A stretch of DNA of 64,000 nucleotides from Jatrophihabitans_A sp035248685 (GCA_035248685.1 DATFHF010000064.1:1-64000), one strand, 5' to 3'; positions 1-9,214 are shown, numbered from the stretch's first letter. Notes: a model not told the origin generated them from the sequence alone. Made by a program: numbers and translations.

Positions 1-488
1 GCCGCGGCCACGTCATCGATCCGCACCGAGAACATGCCCGGGTGATGCACCCCGATCACGCCGACCGGCAGCTCCAGCGTTTTCAACGCCGCCACCTCAT
101 CGTCGGTCAACGCCAGGCTGACGATCAGCACCGCGTCCACCCGCTTGCGTACCGGCAGGATGGAGAAGAACTGGGCCCGGCCGGCGCTGTCACCCAGGTT
201 GTGCAGCAGCAGGTCGTAGCCGGATGTGCTCAGCACCGCCTCCACCGCACCGAGCACCTCGGCGAAGAACCACCGGTTGACGAACGGCACCACCACGCCC
301 AGGGTGGACGACCGGCCGCTGGCCAGCCTGGCGGCGAACGGCGAGGCAACGTAGTCCAGTTCGTGCGCAGCGGCAAGCACCTTGTCCCTGGTCGCCGCCG
401 CCACATCGGGCAGGCCACGCAGCGAGCGTGACACGGTTGCGATCGAGACGCCGGCTAGTTTGGCGACGTCTTCGATACTCGCTGACAT
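1..488 (-). CDS. LacI-family transcriptional regulator (C-terminus cut by window edge)
   Basis: Cytoplasmic DNA-binding repressor of the LacI/GalR family, probably controlling a sugar-related gene. The first ~25 residues form the classic LacI helix-turn-helix (SIEDVAKLAGVSIATVSRSL), followed by a hinge-like stretch (AARLASGRSS) and the start of the periplasmic-binding-protein-like ligand domain (TLGVVVPFVNRWFF). Only about 162 residues are present, so the ligand pocket cannot be read. The start is the ATG at 488. The gene is transcribed away from the amidohydrolase gene at 606, so the ~120 bp between them holds both promoters. The helix-turn-helix makes the family certain; the effector is unknown. 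Confidence 0.93.
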   Translation of the reverse strand, partial: MSASIEDVAKLAGVSIATVSRSLRGLPDVAAATRDKVLAAAHELDYVASPFAARLASGRSSTLGVVVPFVNRWFFAEVLGAVEAVLSTSGYDLLLHNLGDSAGRAQFFSILPVRKRVDAVLIVSLALTDDEVAALKTLELPVGVIGVHHPGMFSVRIDDVAA

Positions 489-605
489 CCTCACCGCCTC
501 CTGAAAATCTTTACAGCACGGTATTGCAACGGACACGACAGGGCCAGCCGTCTGGAAAAGGTTGTCGAACCGGCCGCCCTCAGCATTGGCTGGCACACTC
601 TGCAC

Positions 606-2138
606 GTGCTGACCCTGCTGCGCAACGGACGGATCTATAGCCCGTGGGCGCCCGGTGCCAGCGCGCTGCTGGTGGACGGTGATCGGGTGCGCTGGCTCGG
701 TGACGAGGCGGCCGCCAGCACGCTGACCGCCGACCGAACGGTGCAGCTGGCCGGCGCGCTGGTGACGCCGGCCTTCGTGGACGCGCACTTTCACGCCACC
801 GGCACCGGGCTGTCGCTGTCCGGCCTGGAGCTGGCCGGTTGCGCCACCCTCGCCGAGGCGCTGGATGCGGTCCGGGAGTACGCCACCCAGGCCCGCGGCC
901 GGCCGGTGCTCGGCTCCGGTTGGGACGAGACGAACTGGCCGGAGCGGCGGCCGCCGACCGCGGCCGAGTTGGACCGGGCCGGCTACGGCGGCGTGGTGTA
1001 CCTGGCCCGCACCGACGCGCATTCGGCGGTGGCCTCGTCGGCGCTGATGGCGGCGGTGCCCGAGCTGGCCGGCCTGGACGGCTACCACCCGAGCGGGCAC
1101 CTGACCAAGCAGGCCCACCATGCAGTCCGGCAGCTGGCGCTGTCCTCGATCAGCCCGTCCCACCGGACGGAACTGCACCGGCTCGCGCTGCGGCGAGCGG
1201 CCGCGCTCGGCGTGGTGGCAGTGCACGAGATGGCCGGCCCGGAAATCTCCAGCGCTGAAGATCTGGCGGCGTTACTGGCGCAGGCCCGCGAAGATCCGGA
1301 GCTACCCGAGGTGTACGGCTACTGGGGCGAGCTGCGGGGGGCGGCCGCCGCGCGCGAACTCGGCGCGATCGGCGCCGGCGGCGACCTGTTCTGCGACGGC
1401 TCGATCGGCTCGCACACCGCCGGCATGCACCAGGCCTACCTCGATGCGGACACCAGCGGTTACTTGCGCTTCGACACCGGCGAGCTCGCCGAGCACATCG
1501 TGCAGTGCACCGAGGGCGGGCTGCAGGCCGGCTTCCACGCCATCGGCGATGCCGCCACCGATCAGGTGGTCACCGCGATGCAACTGGCCGCCGACCGGCT
1601 CGGTGACCGGGTGGCCGCCGCTCGGCACCGGATCGAACATGCCGAGCTGCTCACCGACGTGCCGGCGCTGGCCCGTACCGGCCTGACCGCGTCGGTGCAG
1701 CCGGCCTTCGACGCGACCTGGGGCGGCTCGGACGGCATGTATGCGCAGCGGCTGGGCGCCGAGCGGGCCGGCCGGTTGAACCCGCTGGCGGCGCTGGCGG
1801 CGGCCGGGACACCGCTGGCACTCGGCTCCGACTCACCGGTCACCCCGATCGACCCGTGGGGCGCGGTGCGGGCGGCCGTCCACCCGCACAGCCGGCAGCA
1901 TGCGCTGACCGTCCGGGCCGCGCTGGCCGCGCACTGCCACGGCGGCTGGCGGGCGGCCTGGGCCGACGCGGACGGTTCGGGGATGCTGGCGCCGGGCACC
2001 CCAGCCAGCTACGCAATCTTCGAAACCACCGTCGGCGCGGACGAGCTGCCGGATCTCGCGCCCGGACGGCCGTTGCCCCGCTGCCTGCGCACCGTGCTGC
2101 GCGGCCGGCAGCTGTACGACACCGGCGAGCTCGAGTGA
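606..2138 (+). CDS. YtcJ-like metal-dependent amidohydrolase
   Basis: A 510-residue amidohydrolase-superfamily enzyme of the YtcJ/exoenzyme-regulatory type, predicted to hydrolyse amide or related bonds in the cytosol; substrate unknown. Metal-site features are visible in order: HFH at residues 61-63 (DAHFHATGTG), GDLFCDGSIGSHTAG mid-protein, GFHAIGDAA, HRIEHAELL, and the late catalytic aspartate in LGSDSPVTPIDPW. Length fits the family. Start is the GTG at 606. The stop overlaps the GTG start of lnt by four bases (GTGA at 2135-2138), so the two are probably translationally coupled, although no functional link is obvious. Confidence 0.9.
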   Translation: MLTLLRNGRIYSPWAPGASALLVDGDRVRWLGDEAAASTLTADRTVQLAGALVTPAFVDAHFHATGTGLSLSGLELAGCATLAEALDAVREYATQARGRPVLGSGWDETNWPERRPPTAAELDRAGYGGVVYLARTDAHSAVASSALMAAVPELAGLDGYHPSGHLTKQAHHAVRQLALSSISPSHRTELHRLALRRAAALGVVAVHEMAGPEISSAEDLAALLAQAREDPELPEVYGYWGELRGAAAARELGAIGAGGDLFCDGSIGSHTAGMHQAYLDADTSGYLRFDTGELAEHIVQCTEGGLQAGFHAIGDAATDQVVTAMQLAADRLGDRVAAARHRIEHAELLTDVPALARTGLTASVQPAFDATWGGSDGMYAQRLGAERAGRLNPLAALAAAGTPLALGSDSPVTPIDPWGAVRAAVHPHSRQHALTVRAALAAHCHGGWRAAWADADGSGMLAPGTPASYAIFETTVGADELPDLAPGRPLPRCLRTVLRGRQLYDTGELE

Positions 2139-3853
2139 AGCGCCGGTTCCTGCTGGCGCTGGCCAGTGGCCTGATCGGCGTGTTGGCCTTCCCACCGTTC
2201 GGGTTTTGGCCGCTGGCGATGGTGTCGGTCGCGGGCTTGTCGGTGGCGGTGCATCGGGTCCGCTGCCGCAGCGGAGCATGGCTCGGCCTGGTGTTCGGCG
2301 CCGGGCTGTTCGGGCCGATGCTGCACTGGACGGCGACCTACGTCGGGGCATTGCCCTGGTTGCTGCTGGCGTTCTCCCAAACCTGGTACCTGGCCGCGCT
2401 GGGCGCGTTGCTGCCGCTGGCCCAACGCACCCGGTGGGCGCCGGCCGCGGTCGGCACGCTGTGGGTCGCCGAGGAGGCGGTGCGGGACCGGTTGCCGTTC
2501 GGGGGATTTCCCTGGGGACGCTGGGCATTCAGCCAGGCCGACTCACCGTTGCGGTGGTTCGCACCGATCGGCGGCATGCCGCTGATCAGCTTCGCGGTGG
2601 CGTTGTCCGGCGGCTGGTTGGCGATGGGGGTGCTGGACCGGCGCCGGCGACCGCGGCTGGCTGCCCTGGTGGCCGCTGTCCTGGTGGTCGGGCTCGGGGC
2701 CGGCCTGAGCTGGCCGCTGAAGCCGCGGTTGGCCGATGATCGCAGCGTCACGGTGGCCGCGATCCAGGGCGATGTGCCGGACCGAGGGCTGGAGTTCAAC
2801 GCCCGCCGTCGGCAGGTGCTGGACAACCACGTCAACCAGACGTTGCAGCTGGCCGCCGACATCCGGGCCGGGACGGTGCCGCGGCCGGTGATGGTGCTGT
2901 GGCCGGAGAACGCCTCCGACATCGACCCGACCGACAACACCGATGCTGCGCAACAAATCCAGCGCGCGACGGACGCGGTCGGCGTGCCGATCCTGGTCGG
3001 CGCGGTGCTGGACGGCCCGGGCGAGAACCATGTCAGCAACGTGGGCCTGGTCTGGATGCCGACCAGCTCCACCGATCCGGGGCCGGGGCAGCGGTACGTG
3101 AAGCGGCACCCGGTGCCATTCGCGGAGTACATCCCGCTGCGGTCGTTGGCGCGTCGGGTCAGCGACAAGGTGGATTTGGTCCAGCGCGACATGGTGTCCG
3201 GTTCCGGCAACGGCCTGCTCAGCCAGCTGCCGGTGCCGGTCGGTGACGTGATCTGCTTCGAGGTGGCCTACGACTCGCTGGTCAACTCCTCGGTGCGGGC
3301 CGGTGCCCAGTTGCTGGTGGTGCAGACCAACAACGCCACCTTCGGCCACAGCGGTGAGACCTATCAGCAGCTGGCGATGTCCAAGCTGCGCGCGATCGAG
3401 CACGCCCGCACCGTGGTTCAGGTCGCCACCAGCGGCAAATCGGCCATCATCGACCCGACCGGGCGAACCGTCGCGTCGTCCGGTGCGCTGTTCACCCCGG
3501 CGATCCTGGTGCGGACGGTGCCGCTGTCGACCTCGACTACGCTGGCGACACGGCTCGGCGCAACCGTGGAATGGCTGTTGGTGGCCATCGCGGCGATCGC
3601 GATGCTTGACGGCGGTCGTCCGGTGCGCGGCCGGTTGGCCGGCCGGCGGGCAGCGACCGCACGCACGCGGCTCGCCGAAGCGGCCGCACACGACGAGAGG
3701 GACGACACTGAGCGAGCATCGACCGGGCGCCAGCGGCAACCAGCAGAGCGTCCTGGTGGTCATCCCGACGTTCAACGAGCGGGAGAACCTGCTATCGATC
3801 GTCCAGCGGCTGATGCACGCGGTGCCCGAGGCGCACGCCCTGGTGGTGGATGA
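2135..3853 (+). CDS. lnt: Apolipoprotein N-acyltransferase
   Basis: Membrane enzyme that N-acylates the lipidated cysteine of lipoproteins. The N-terminal ~210 residues contain several hydrophobic segments (GVLAFPPFGFWPLAM and following); the C-terminal part is a nitrilase domain. The Glu-Lys-Cys triad fits E258 (WPEN), K323 (YVKRHPVPFAEYIP) and C374 (GDVICFEVAYD), close to the E. coli spacing. A last membrane helix (VEWLLVAIAAIAML) is followed by a basic tail. The reading frame runs on to 3853, about 146 bases into ppm in another frame, which is unusual. In mycobacteria Lnt and Ppm domains can be one polypeptide, so the overlap may reflect fission or an indel. Confidence 0.93.
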   Translation: MKRRFLLALASGLIGVLAFPPFGFWPLAMVSVAGLSVAVHRVRCRSGAWLGLVFGAGLFGPMLHWTATYVGALPWLLLAFSQTWYLAALGALLPLAQRTRWAPAAVGTLWVAEEAVRDRLPFGGFPWGRWAFSQADSPLRWFAPIGGMPLISFAVALSGGWLAMGVLDRRRRPRLAALVAAVLVVGLGAGLSWPLKPRLADDRSVTVAAIQGDVPDRGLEFNARRRQVLDNHVNQTLQLAADIRAGTVPRPVMVLWPENASDIDPTDNTDAAQQIQRATDAVGVPILVGAVLDGPGENHVSNVGLVWMPTSSTDPGPGQRYVKRHPVPFAEYIPLRSLARRVSDKVDLVQRDMVSGSGNGLLSQLPVPVGDVICFEVAYDSLVNSSVRAGAQLLVVQTNNATFGHSGETYQQLAMSKLRAIEHARTVVQVATSGKSAIIDPTGRTVASSGALFTPAILVRTVPLSTSTTLATRLGATVEWLLVAIAAIAMLDGGRPVRGRLAGRRAATARTRLAEAAAHDERDDTERASTGRQRQPAERPGGHPDVQRAGEPAIDRPAADARGARGARPGGG

Positions 3854-4487
3854 CGCCAGCCCGGACGGCACCGGTGAGCTGGCAGACAAGCTGGCCGCCG
3901 ACGATCCCCGGATCCGGGTGCTGCATCGCCAGGCCAAGGCGGGCCTGGGTGCGGCTTACGTGGCGGGTTTCCAGCTCGGGCTGGCGGACGGTTACGACGT
4001 GCTGGTCGAGATGGACGCCGACGGGTCGCACGCGCCGGAGCAACTGCCGCGGTTGCTCGCCGCACTGGCCCATTCCGACGTGGTGCTCGGCTCCCGCTGG
4101 GTGCCCGGTGGCCAGGTGCGGAACTGGCCCAAGTCGCGCGAGTTGCTCTCCCGCGGCGGCAACCTGTACGCCCGGGTGGCGTTGGGCATCGGGCTGCACG
4201 ACGCCACCGGCGGCTATCGGGCGTTCCGCCGGCAGGTGTTATCCGGCATCGAGCTGGATACGGTCGCCTCGCAGGGCTACTGCTTCCAGGTCGACCTGGC
4301 CTGGCGCGCTGTCCAGGCCGGTTACCGGGTCACCGAAGTGCCGATCACCTTTGCCGAACGGGAACGTGGCGAATCCAAGATGAGCAGCGACATCGTCCGA
4401 GAGGCGTTGCTGCGGGTCACCGAGTGGGGTGCCGCGCATCGGGCCCGTCAGCTCATGCGGCTGCTTTCCCACCACGATCGGGCTTAA
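3708..4487 (+). CDS. ppm: Polyprenol monophosphomannose synthase (GT2)
   Basis: Family 2 glycosyltransferase transferring mannose from GDP-mannose to polyprenyl phosphate, giving the mannosyl donor for lipoglycans and protein O-mannosylation. Visible: VVIPTFNERENL at the N-terminus, VVDDASPDGTG, the metal-binding DAD at residues 103-105 (EMDADGSHAPEQ), and the late FAERERGESKM motif. The best start is a CTG at 3708: GAGAGGG lies six bases upstream, and no ATG/GTG/TTG occurs in frame until a GTG at 3756 that would cut into the first beta strand. The gene lies inside the extended 3' end of lnt, matching the Lnt-Ppm partnership known in mycobacteria. Confidence 0.92.
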   Translation: MSEHRPGASGNQQSVLVVIPTFNERENLLSIVQRLMHAVPEAHALVVDDASPDGTGELADKLAADDPRIRVLHRQAKAGLGAAYVAGFQLGLADGYDVLVEMDADGSHAPEQLPRLLAALAHSDVVLGSRWVPGGQVRNWPKSRELLSRGGNLYARVALGIGLHDATGGYRAFRRQVLSGIELDTVASQGYCFQVDLAWRAVQAGYRVTEVPITFAERERGESKMSSDIVREALLRVTEWGAAHRARQLMRLLSHHDRA

Positions 4488-4504
4488 GGGCCCGGGAAAC
4501 ACGA

Positions 4505-4541
4505 CGTCCCGCCACCGCCCGGTAAGGGCAGCGACGGGACG
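4505..4541. terminator. Bidirectional hairpin between ppm and rbpA
   Basis: CGTCCCG (4505-4511) pairs with CGGGACG (4535-4541), with an inner GCCC/GGGC pair. It sits between two convergent stop codons, as expected for a shared intrinsic-type terminator in a GC-rich actinomycete. There is no poly-U tract. Confidence 0.6.
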
Positions 4542-4562
4542 GAAGGTCCCGCTGGATTTCGG

Positions 4563-4928
4563 TCAGGCGGTCTTCGGCGACTTGGTCGGGCCGCCACCGC
4601 GCCGGGCGCGCAGTACGTCCAGCCGCTCGGCCAGCACTTCTTCCAGGTCGGCGATGGTGCGCCGCTCGATGAGCATGTCCCAGTGGGTGCGCGGTGCCTT
4701 GATCTTCTTCGGCTCGGGTTCGGGCAGGTCGACGGCCTTGGCCGGCGTCCCGTCCAGGCGGCATTCCCAGCTGGAGGGCAGTTCAGCGTCATGGGCGAAC
4801 GGCACGCTGAACTCGTGGTCGCGCTCGCAGCGGAACTTGACGAGCTGGCGCGGCGCCGGTTCGGCGGCGTACTCGGTTTCGTAACTGATTGCGCCGAGGC
4901 GGCTGCCTCGGAGTACACGATCGGCCAT
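4563..4928 (-). CDS. rbpA: RNA polymerase-binding protein RbpA
   Basis: Actinobacteria-specific transcription factor that binds RNA polymerase and group 1/2 sigma factors and stabilises open complexes. The 121-residue protein begins MADRVLRGSRLGAISYETE, has the central domain with a cysteine on each side (FRCERDHEF, WECRLDGTP), the basic linker KKIKAPRTHWDML, and the sigma-interaction helix ERRTIADLEEVLAERL. The start at 4928 is chosen because GAGGAG lies a few bases upstream and the conserved N-terminus begins there; the frame is open further upstream. Monocistronic, convergent with ppm. Family identity is essentially certain. Confidence 0.96.
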   Translation of the reverse strand: MADRVLRGSRLGAISYETEYAAEPAPRQLVKFRCERDHEFSVPFAHDAELPSSWECRLDGTPAKAVDLPEPEPKKIKAPRTHWDMLIERRTIADLEEVLAERLDVLRARRGGGPTKSPKTA

Positions 4929-5094
4929 GTGATCACTCCTCACCCGGATCTGGGTACCAAGCCTCCAACGAATGGCTGCACGAGATGATTCCCAGGCCTT
5001 CCACGGTACGCGCCGCACCGAGCAGCCGGCCTTTGGTTTCCGGGCAAGCCTGGACGATCCTGGCGCAAATGAGACGGCCGTCTCGTCGAGCCGG

Positions 5095-5724
5095 TTAGTC
5101 GAGTGCTAACTGGTCGCCGTGGCTGGGCTGGCCCAGTTGGCCGCTGCGGTAGTGCGCCCGGCACAGCACCTGGTATCGCACCTCGTTGCTGTGCGCGGTG
5201 TCGGCCACCACCACGGTGTCACCGGTACGCGCCACCCGACCGTCCACCACCCGGGCGTTCTGCTGGCCCGGCCGGCCGCACCAGCACAGCACCTCCACCT
5301 GGATCGGGGCGATCTCGTCGGCCAGTTCGATCAGCCGCTTGGCACCGGGCAGCAGCAGGCTGCGAAAGTCGGTGGACAGTCCGAAGCAGTAGACGTCCAC
5401 GTGGTAGTCGTCCACCAGGTCGGCCAGCTGATCGACGTGTTCGGGGTTCAGGAAGCCGGCCTCGTCCACGATCAAGTAGTCCACCCGGCGACCGCAGGCC
5501 CAGTGGCCGAAGACCAACTGCCGCAGGTCGAGCTGGTCGGTGACCTCGATCGCGGACCGGCTCAGGCCGACCCGGGTGGTCACCGTCGGCCCACCGGAAC
5601 GGTCGTAGCGGGTGAGCAGCAGCCCGTGCCGGCCCTGCCGGGCGTGGTTGTGGTCGGTTTGCAGCGCCAGGGTGGATTTGCCGCAGTCCATCGGGCCGTA
5701 GAAGAACTTCAGGTGCGCCGGCAT
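5095..5724 (-). CDS. tdk: Thymidine kinase (type II)
   Basis: Salvage enzyme phosphorylating thymidine to dTMP with ATP in the cytosol. The P-loop is GPMDCGKST at residues 10-18, followed by the lid region, the DEAGFL Walker-B-like motif, and a C-terminal zinc site beginning VEVLCWCGRPGQQNARV and completed by VLCRAHY. The ATG at 5724 gives 209 residues, the usual length; an upstream extension to 5817 adds a proline-rich, unconserved tail and is less likely. No strong ribosome-binding site is seen at either start. In bacterial type II enzymes the position after DEA is usually Q; here it is G. Confidence 0.9.
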   Translation of the reverse strand: MPAHLKFFYGPMDCGKSTLALQTDHNHARQGRHGLLLTRYDRSGGPTVTTRVGLSRSAIEVTDQLDLRQLVFGHWACGRRVDYLIVDEAGFLNPEHVDQLADLVDDYHVDVYCFGLSTDFRSLLLPGAKRLIELADEIAPIQVEVLCWCGRPGQQNARVVDGRVARTGDTVVVADTAHSNEVRYQVLCRAHYRSGQLGQPSHGDQLALD

Positions 5725-5851
5725 CGGGATGGCACGCCGATTACCGGCGGCCGGGATTGCGGCCAGTGCCCCTTCCCCGGGCGAAGGCGGGCGGGTTTGC
5801 GGCGTGAGTTCCGGCACGGGTCGCGAGCGTACCCCGTAACAACCGGTGGGG

Positions 5852-7186
5852 TTACAGGCGATCCGGGACGGCGTTGCCGGCCTGCTCGATGCCGGCTCGC
5901 AGCGGCACCCGGACCAACAGCGCCAGGCCCAGTACGAAGAACAGCACGAGGGAGACCAGCGCGTTGCGGTACGAGCCGGACAGCTGATAGGTCAGCCCGA
6001 ACACCAGCGGGCCGATCCAGGACGTGCCGGAGTCACTGATCTCGTACAGCCCGAAGTACTCAGCCTCGCGGCTGGCCGGGATCAGCCGGGAGAACAGCGA
6101 CCGGGACAGCGCCTGGCTGCCGCCGAGCACCACCGCGATTGCCACCGCCAGCAGGTAGAACTGCCAGGCCGCGCCGGCCTGGATGAAGTAGGCGAGCACC
6201 ACCAGCAGCAGCCACACCAGCAGCGAACCGACCACCACCCGCCGGGCACCGTGCCGGTCGGCCAGCCGGCCGAGCCAGAGCGCGCCGCCGAACGCCACGA
6301 ACTGCACCAGCAGGATCGCCGACAGCAGGACGGTGTCGGACAAGCCGAGCTGCTTATCGCCGTACTGCGCGGCGACCGTGGTCACCGTCTGAATGCCGTC
6401 GTTGTAAACCAGAAAGGCGATCAGGAAGGCCAGCGTGATCGGGTAGTTCCGCAGCTCGGCCAGCGTCCGGCGCAGTTGCCGGAAGCCGGCCAGCAGGTCT
6501 GACTCCGGCCGGCCATCGGGGTCGCGGTCGGCAGGCCTGGGCAGTCCGCGCAGCATCCGCCAGGGCAGTACGTTGAACAGCGCCCACCACAGCCCTGCCG
6601 TGCACAGCGAGATCCGGGCCAGCCAGGCTTTGTCGGACAGAAAGAGGCTGAGCCCGAAGTCGGCGGCCAGCAAGATCCCGCCGCCGATATAGGAAAACGC
6701 CCAGCCGAAGGACGACACCCGGTCTCGTTCGGCGGCACCGGAGACGTCGATGAGCAGCGCGTAGTTGACTACCGTCGCGCAGGAGTAACCGAGGTAGGCC
6801 AACAGGAACAGCACCGAGCCGAGCTGCCAATGCCTGCCGGACACCGCGATCATGCCGACGCAGCAGGCCGCCGCCAACCAACCGAAGCCGAGCAACAGCT
6901 CTCGCTTGGCGCCGGTTCGGTCGGCCACCGCGCCGACCAGTGGCATGGCCAGCACCAACAGCGCGGTGCCGAACGAGACCAGGTAGACGAACAGGCTGCC
7001 CGGTGCCACCGGTATCCCGAACAGGTGCACCCTGCCGTGCTTGCCAACCGCGTTCTCGGCCACCGAGGTGAGGTAGCGACCCATGAAGACGGTGACCACG
7101 ATGGTCGGGAAGACGTGGCTGGCCCAGCCGTAGGCGTACCAACCTCGCCGCTGCCGGTGCAGCAACTCCGCGGTCAGCTCGGCCAT
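5852..7186 (-). CDS. UMF1/Atg22-type major facilitator transporter
   Basis: A 444-residue integral membrane protein with about 12 hydrophobic segments and an MFS-like loop motif (GAVADRTGAKRELLLG) between helices 2 and 3, repeated in the second half as GRLADRHGARRVVVG. The N-terminal RRGWYAYGWASHVFPTIVVTVF is typical of the UMF1 (Atg22-like) group, which includes putative effluxers. Substrate unknown. Its start overlaps the end of the upstream glycerophosphodiesterase gene by 13 bases, so the two form an operon. Start ATG at 7186. Confidence 0.88.
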   Translation of the reverse strand: MAELTAELLHRQRRGWYAYGWASHVFPTIVVTVFMGRYLTSVAENAVGKHGRVHLFGIPVAPGSLFVYLVSFGTALLVLAMPLVGAVADRTGAKRELLLGFGWLAAACCVGMIAVSGRHWQLGSVLFLLAYLGYSCATVVNYALLIDVSGAAERDRVSSFGWAFSYIGGGILLAADFGLSLFLSDKAWLARISLCTAGLWWALFNVLPWRMLRGLPRPADRDPDGRPESDLLAGFRQLRRTLAELRNYPITLAFLIAFLVYNDGIQTVTTVAAQYGDKQLGLSDTVLLSAILLVQFVAFGGALWLGRLADRHGARRVVVGSLLVWLLLVVLAYFIQAGAAWQFYLLAVAIAVVLGGSQALSRSLFSRLIPASREAEYFGLYEISDSGTSWIGPLVFGLTYQLSGSYRNALVSLVLFFVLGLALLVRVPLRAGIEQAGNAVPDRL

Positions 7187-7917
7187 GCGCCACGCTCACG
7201 CAGCACGTCGCGCAGTACATCGGCCCGGTCGCTCATGATGGCGTCCACCCCCAGGTCGAACAGCGTGGTCATCTCGTCCCGGGTGTTGATGGTCCAGGCA
7301 TGCACCTGCAGGCCGAGCCGGTGCGCCGCCGCGACGAACCGCTCGGTGATCAGGGGCAGCGTCGCCGAGCCGAGCGGCACCTGCGCGGCCGGCGGTAGTT
7401 CGGCAGAACCGGCCAGCCCGGCCGGCCGACGCAGCCGGCCCAGCTTGAGCGCGGCCACTTCCGGCGGCGACAGCGCGCCTGCCACCGCGGGGCCGGCCAC
7501 CCGCCGCAGCGTCCTGACCCGGCGGTGGGAGAAGGCGGCCAGCCGCACCCGGTGCCAGGAGTTGGTGCGGCGCAGCGCGTCCAGGGTGGGGCCGATCGCG
7601 GCGTCGGATTTGACGTCGATGTTGAACCGGGCCATCGGAAAGCCGGCCAGCACGTCCTCCAGTAGCGGGATCGGCTCGCGGCCGAGGATTCGGGCCTGCC
7701 GTACCCGCGTCCAGGGCAGCTCGGCCAACCGGCCGGTGTGGTTGGTGATCCGATCCAGCATCGGATCGTGGAATGCGATCGCGACTCCGTCCGCGGTGGC
7801 CCGGGCATCGGTCTCCAGGTGCCGGTAGCCGAGGTCCACCGCGGCCTGGAACGCGGCAAGCGAGTTCTCCGCGCCGTCCGGGGAGAAACCGCGATGGCTG
7901 TAGCCGACCGGGGTCAC
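7174..7917 (-). CDS. Glycerophosphodiester phosphodiesterase
   Basis: TIM-barrel GDPD hydrolysing glycerophosphodiesters to glycerol 3-phosphate and an alcohol. The 247-residue protein shows the active-site set H8-R9 (YSHRGFSPDGAENSL), E35 and D37 (HLETDARATADG), and H50 (AFHDPMLDR), then IDVKSD and the late VHAWTINTRDEM strand and helix. No signal peptide, so probably cytosolic. The GTG start at 7917 begins directly at the first beta strand. It overlaps the UMF1 transporter downstream, suggesting that transporter and enzyme handle related compounds. Confidence 0.92.
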   Translation of the reverse strand: MTPVGYSHRGFSPDGAENSLAAFQAAVDLGYRHLETDARATADGVAIAFHDPMLDRITNHTGRLAELPWTRVRQARILGREPIPLLEDVLAGFPMARFNIDVKSDAAIGPTLDALRRTNSWHRVRLAAFSHRRVRTLRRVAGPAVAGALSPPEVAALKLGRLRRPAGLAGSAELPPAAQVPLGSATLPLITERFVAAAHRLGLQVHAWTINTRDEMTTLFDLGVDAIMSDRADVLRDVLRERGAWPS

Positions 7918-7951
7918 GGCGGGAAGACTAGCGGCCTGCCGGCCAGCCCCG

Positions 7952-9214
7952 CTAAAACGGTGGTGGGTGTTCTTCGGGTCTGTTGGGTGGGCCGGTGTAG
8001 TGGTGTCTGGTTGCGGTGGTCCAGGTGAAGGTGCCGTCTCGGTTGTGCCGGTAGGTCCAGCCGGTGCCGGTGGTTTTGGTCCGGTTGTGTCGTGGGCAGG
8101 TGAGGGCGAGGTTGTCCCTGCGGGTGGGTCCGCCGTGGTTGAACGGGGTGGTGTGGTCGGGTTCGCAGCGGTGGGCGGGTTGTTGGCAGGTGGGGAAGGC
8201 GCAGCTGTCGTCGCGGGCTGCGAGGTAGTCGCGGAGGCGTTGGGGTGGTCGGTAGCGGTGTTGGCTGATGTCGAGCAGGGCGCCGGTGTCGGGGTCGGTG
8301 AGTAGCCGGCGCCAGCTGCCGGATTCTTCGGCGGCGAGCCGGCGGGCTTGCTGTGCGGTGATGGGTCCGTAGCCGGTGAGGTGGCCGGGCTGGTCGTCTA
8401 GGCCGAGCAAGGTGTCGGCCGCGACGGTGACCTGGATCGCGGGTCGTCGGCCCTGCACCTGCGGTAGCGCGTCCTGAGGTAGTCCGGACAGCATCGCGTC
8501 GATGAGCAGGTCGGCGCGTTGCTGGTCCAGCGTCCGCGGGTCGGCGGCCGGGAGTAGGCCGGCGGCGGCGGTCAGCCGGGTGTAGAGCAGCTGGGCCTCG
8601 GGTGCGGGCAGGTGCGCGGTGAGGCTGGCCATGCCGTCCTCGCCGGGGTGGTAGTCCACCCGCCGATCAACCAGCGCCTGCTGGTGGCGCTGCTCAGCGG
8701 TGGCCGGGTCCAGCGCCAGCAACGCCCGGCGGACCCGCCGCCGCAGTTGCGGCACGGTCACACAGCCGGCCGCCAGCACGTCCGGCAGCACCGCGGCCTC
8801 CAACGCCGCCGGCAGGCCCGGATCATCCGGTAGCCGCCAGACCGCCTCGGCCAGCACGGTCGCGTGCGCGGCCGAGATCGACCCGGCGGTCACCGCGGCC
8901 AACGTGGCCGGCAGCTCGGCCACCACGGTCTCGGCTTGGGCCAGCCGACTCTGGGCAGTGCGCAGCGGCAGTTGCAAGGCGAGGGAGACCGCCTCCTGGC
9001 TCAGCCCCAGTGCGGAGCGGTCACCGGCAGCGATGGTGGCCAGCACCCGCAGCTGCGCGGCCTCGAACCAGCGCCGCTGCTCCTCCAACACCACCAGCAG
9101 ATCCACCTGCTCACCGGCCGACAACACTGTCGGGTCGATCCGATCCAACTCGGCGCCGGACCGGAACGCCGGGTGCTCAACCACCGCGCAAGCGAGCAGA
9201 GTTGAATCGTCCAT
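7952..9214 (-). CDS. DUF222 / HNH endonuclease domain protein (13E12-repeat type)
   Basis: A family common and often multicopy in actinomycetes; function unknown, probably a DNA endonuclease. The N-terminal ~270 residues are the helical DUF222 region (VDLLVVLEEQRRWFEAAQ); the C-terminus carries the HNH nuclease: CAFPTCQQPAHRCEPDHTTPFNHGG followed by NLALTCPRHNRTKT, giving paired cysteines and the catalytic DH. Start placed at the ATG at 9214; TTG at 9250 would add 12 residues. The 3' half on the plus strand is conspicuously G/T-rich, reflecting a biased codon choice. Stand-alone gene. Confidence 0.88.
   Translation of the reverse strand: MDDSTLLACAVVEHPAFRSGAELDRIDPTVLSAGEQVDLLVVLEEQRRWFEAAQLRVLATIAAGDRSALGLSQEAVSLALQLPLRTAQSRLAQAETVVAELPATLAAVTAGSISAAHATVLAEAVWRLPDDPGLPAALEAAVLPDVLAAGCVTVPQLRRRVRRALLALDPATAEQRHQQALVDRRVDYHPGEDGMASLTAHLPAPEAQLLYTRLTAAAGLLPAADPRTLDQQRADLLIDAMLSGLPQDALPQVQGRRPAIQVTVAADTLLGLDDQPGHLTGYGPITAQQARRLAAEESGSWRRLLTDPDTGALLDISQHRYRPPQRLRDYLAARDDSCAFPTCQQPAHRCEPDHTTPFNHGGPTRRDNLALTCPRHNRTKTTGTGWTYRHNRDGTFTWTTATRHHYTGPPNRPEEHPPPF

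Noticed and set aside
7967..8305. Gly/Val-rich plus-strand ORF
   Set aside because: Antisense of the HNH endonuclease gene; composition follows from that gene's biased codons.
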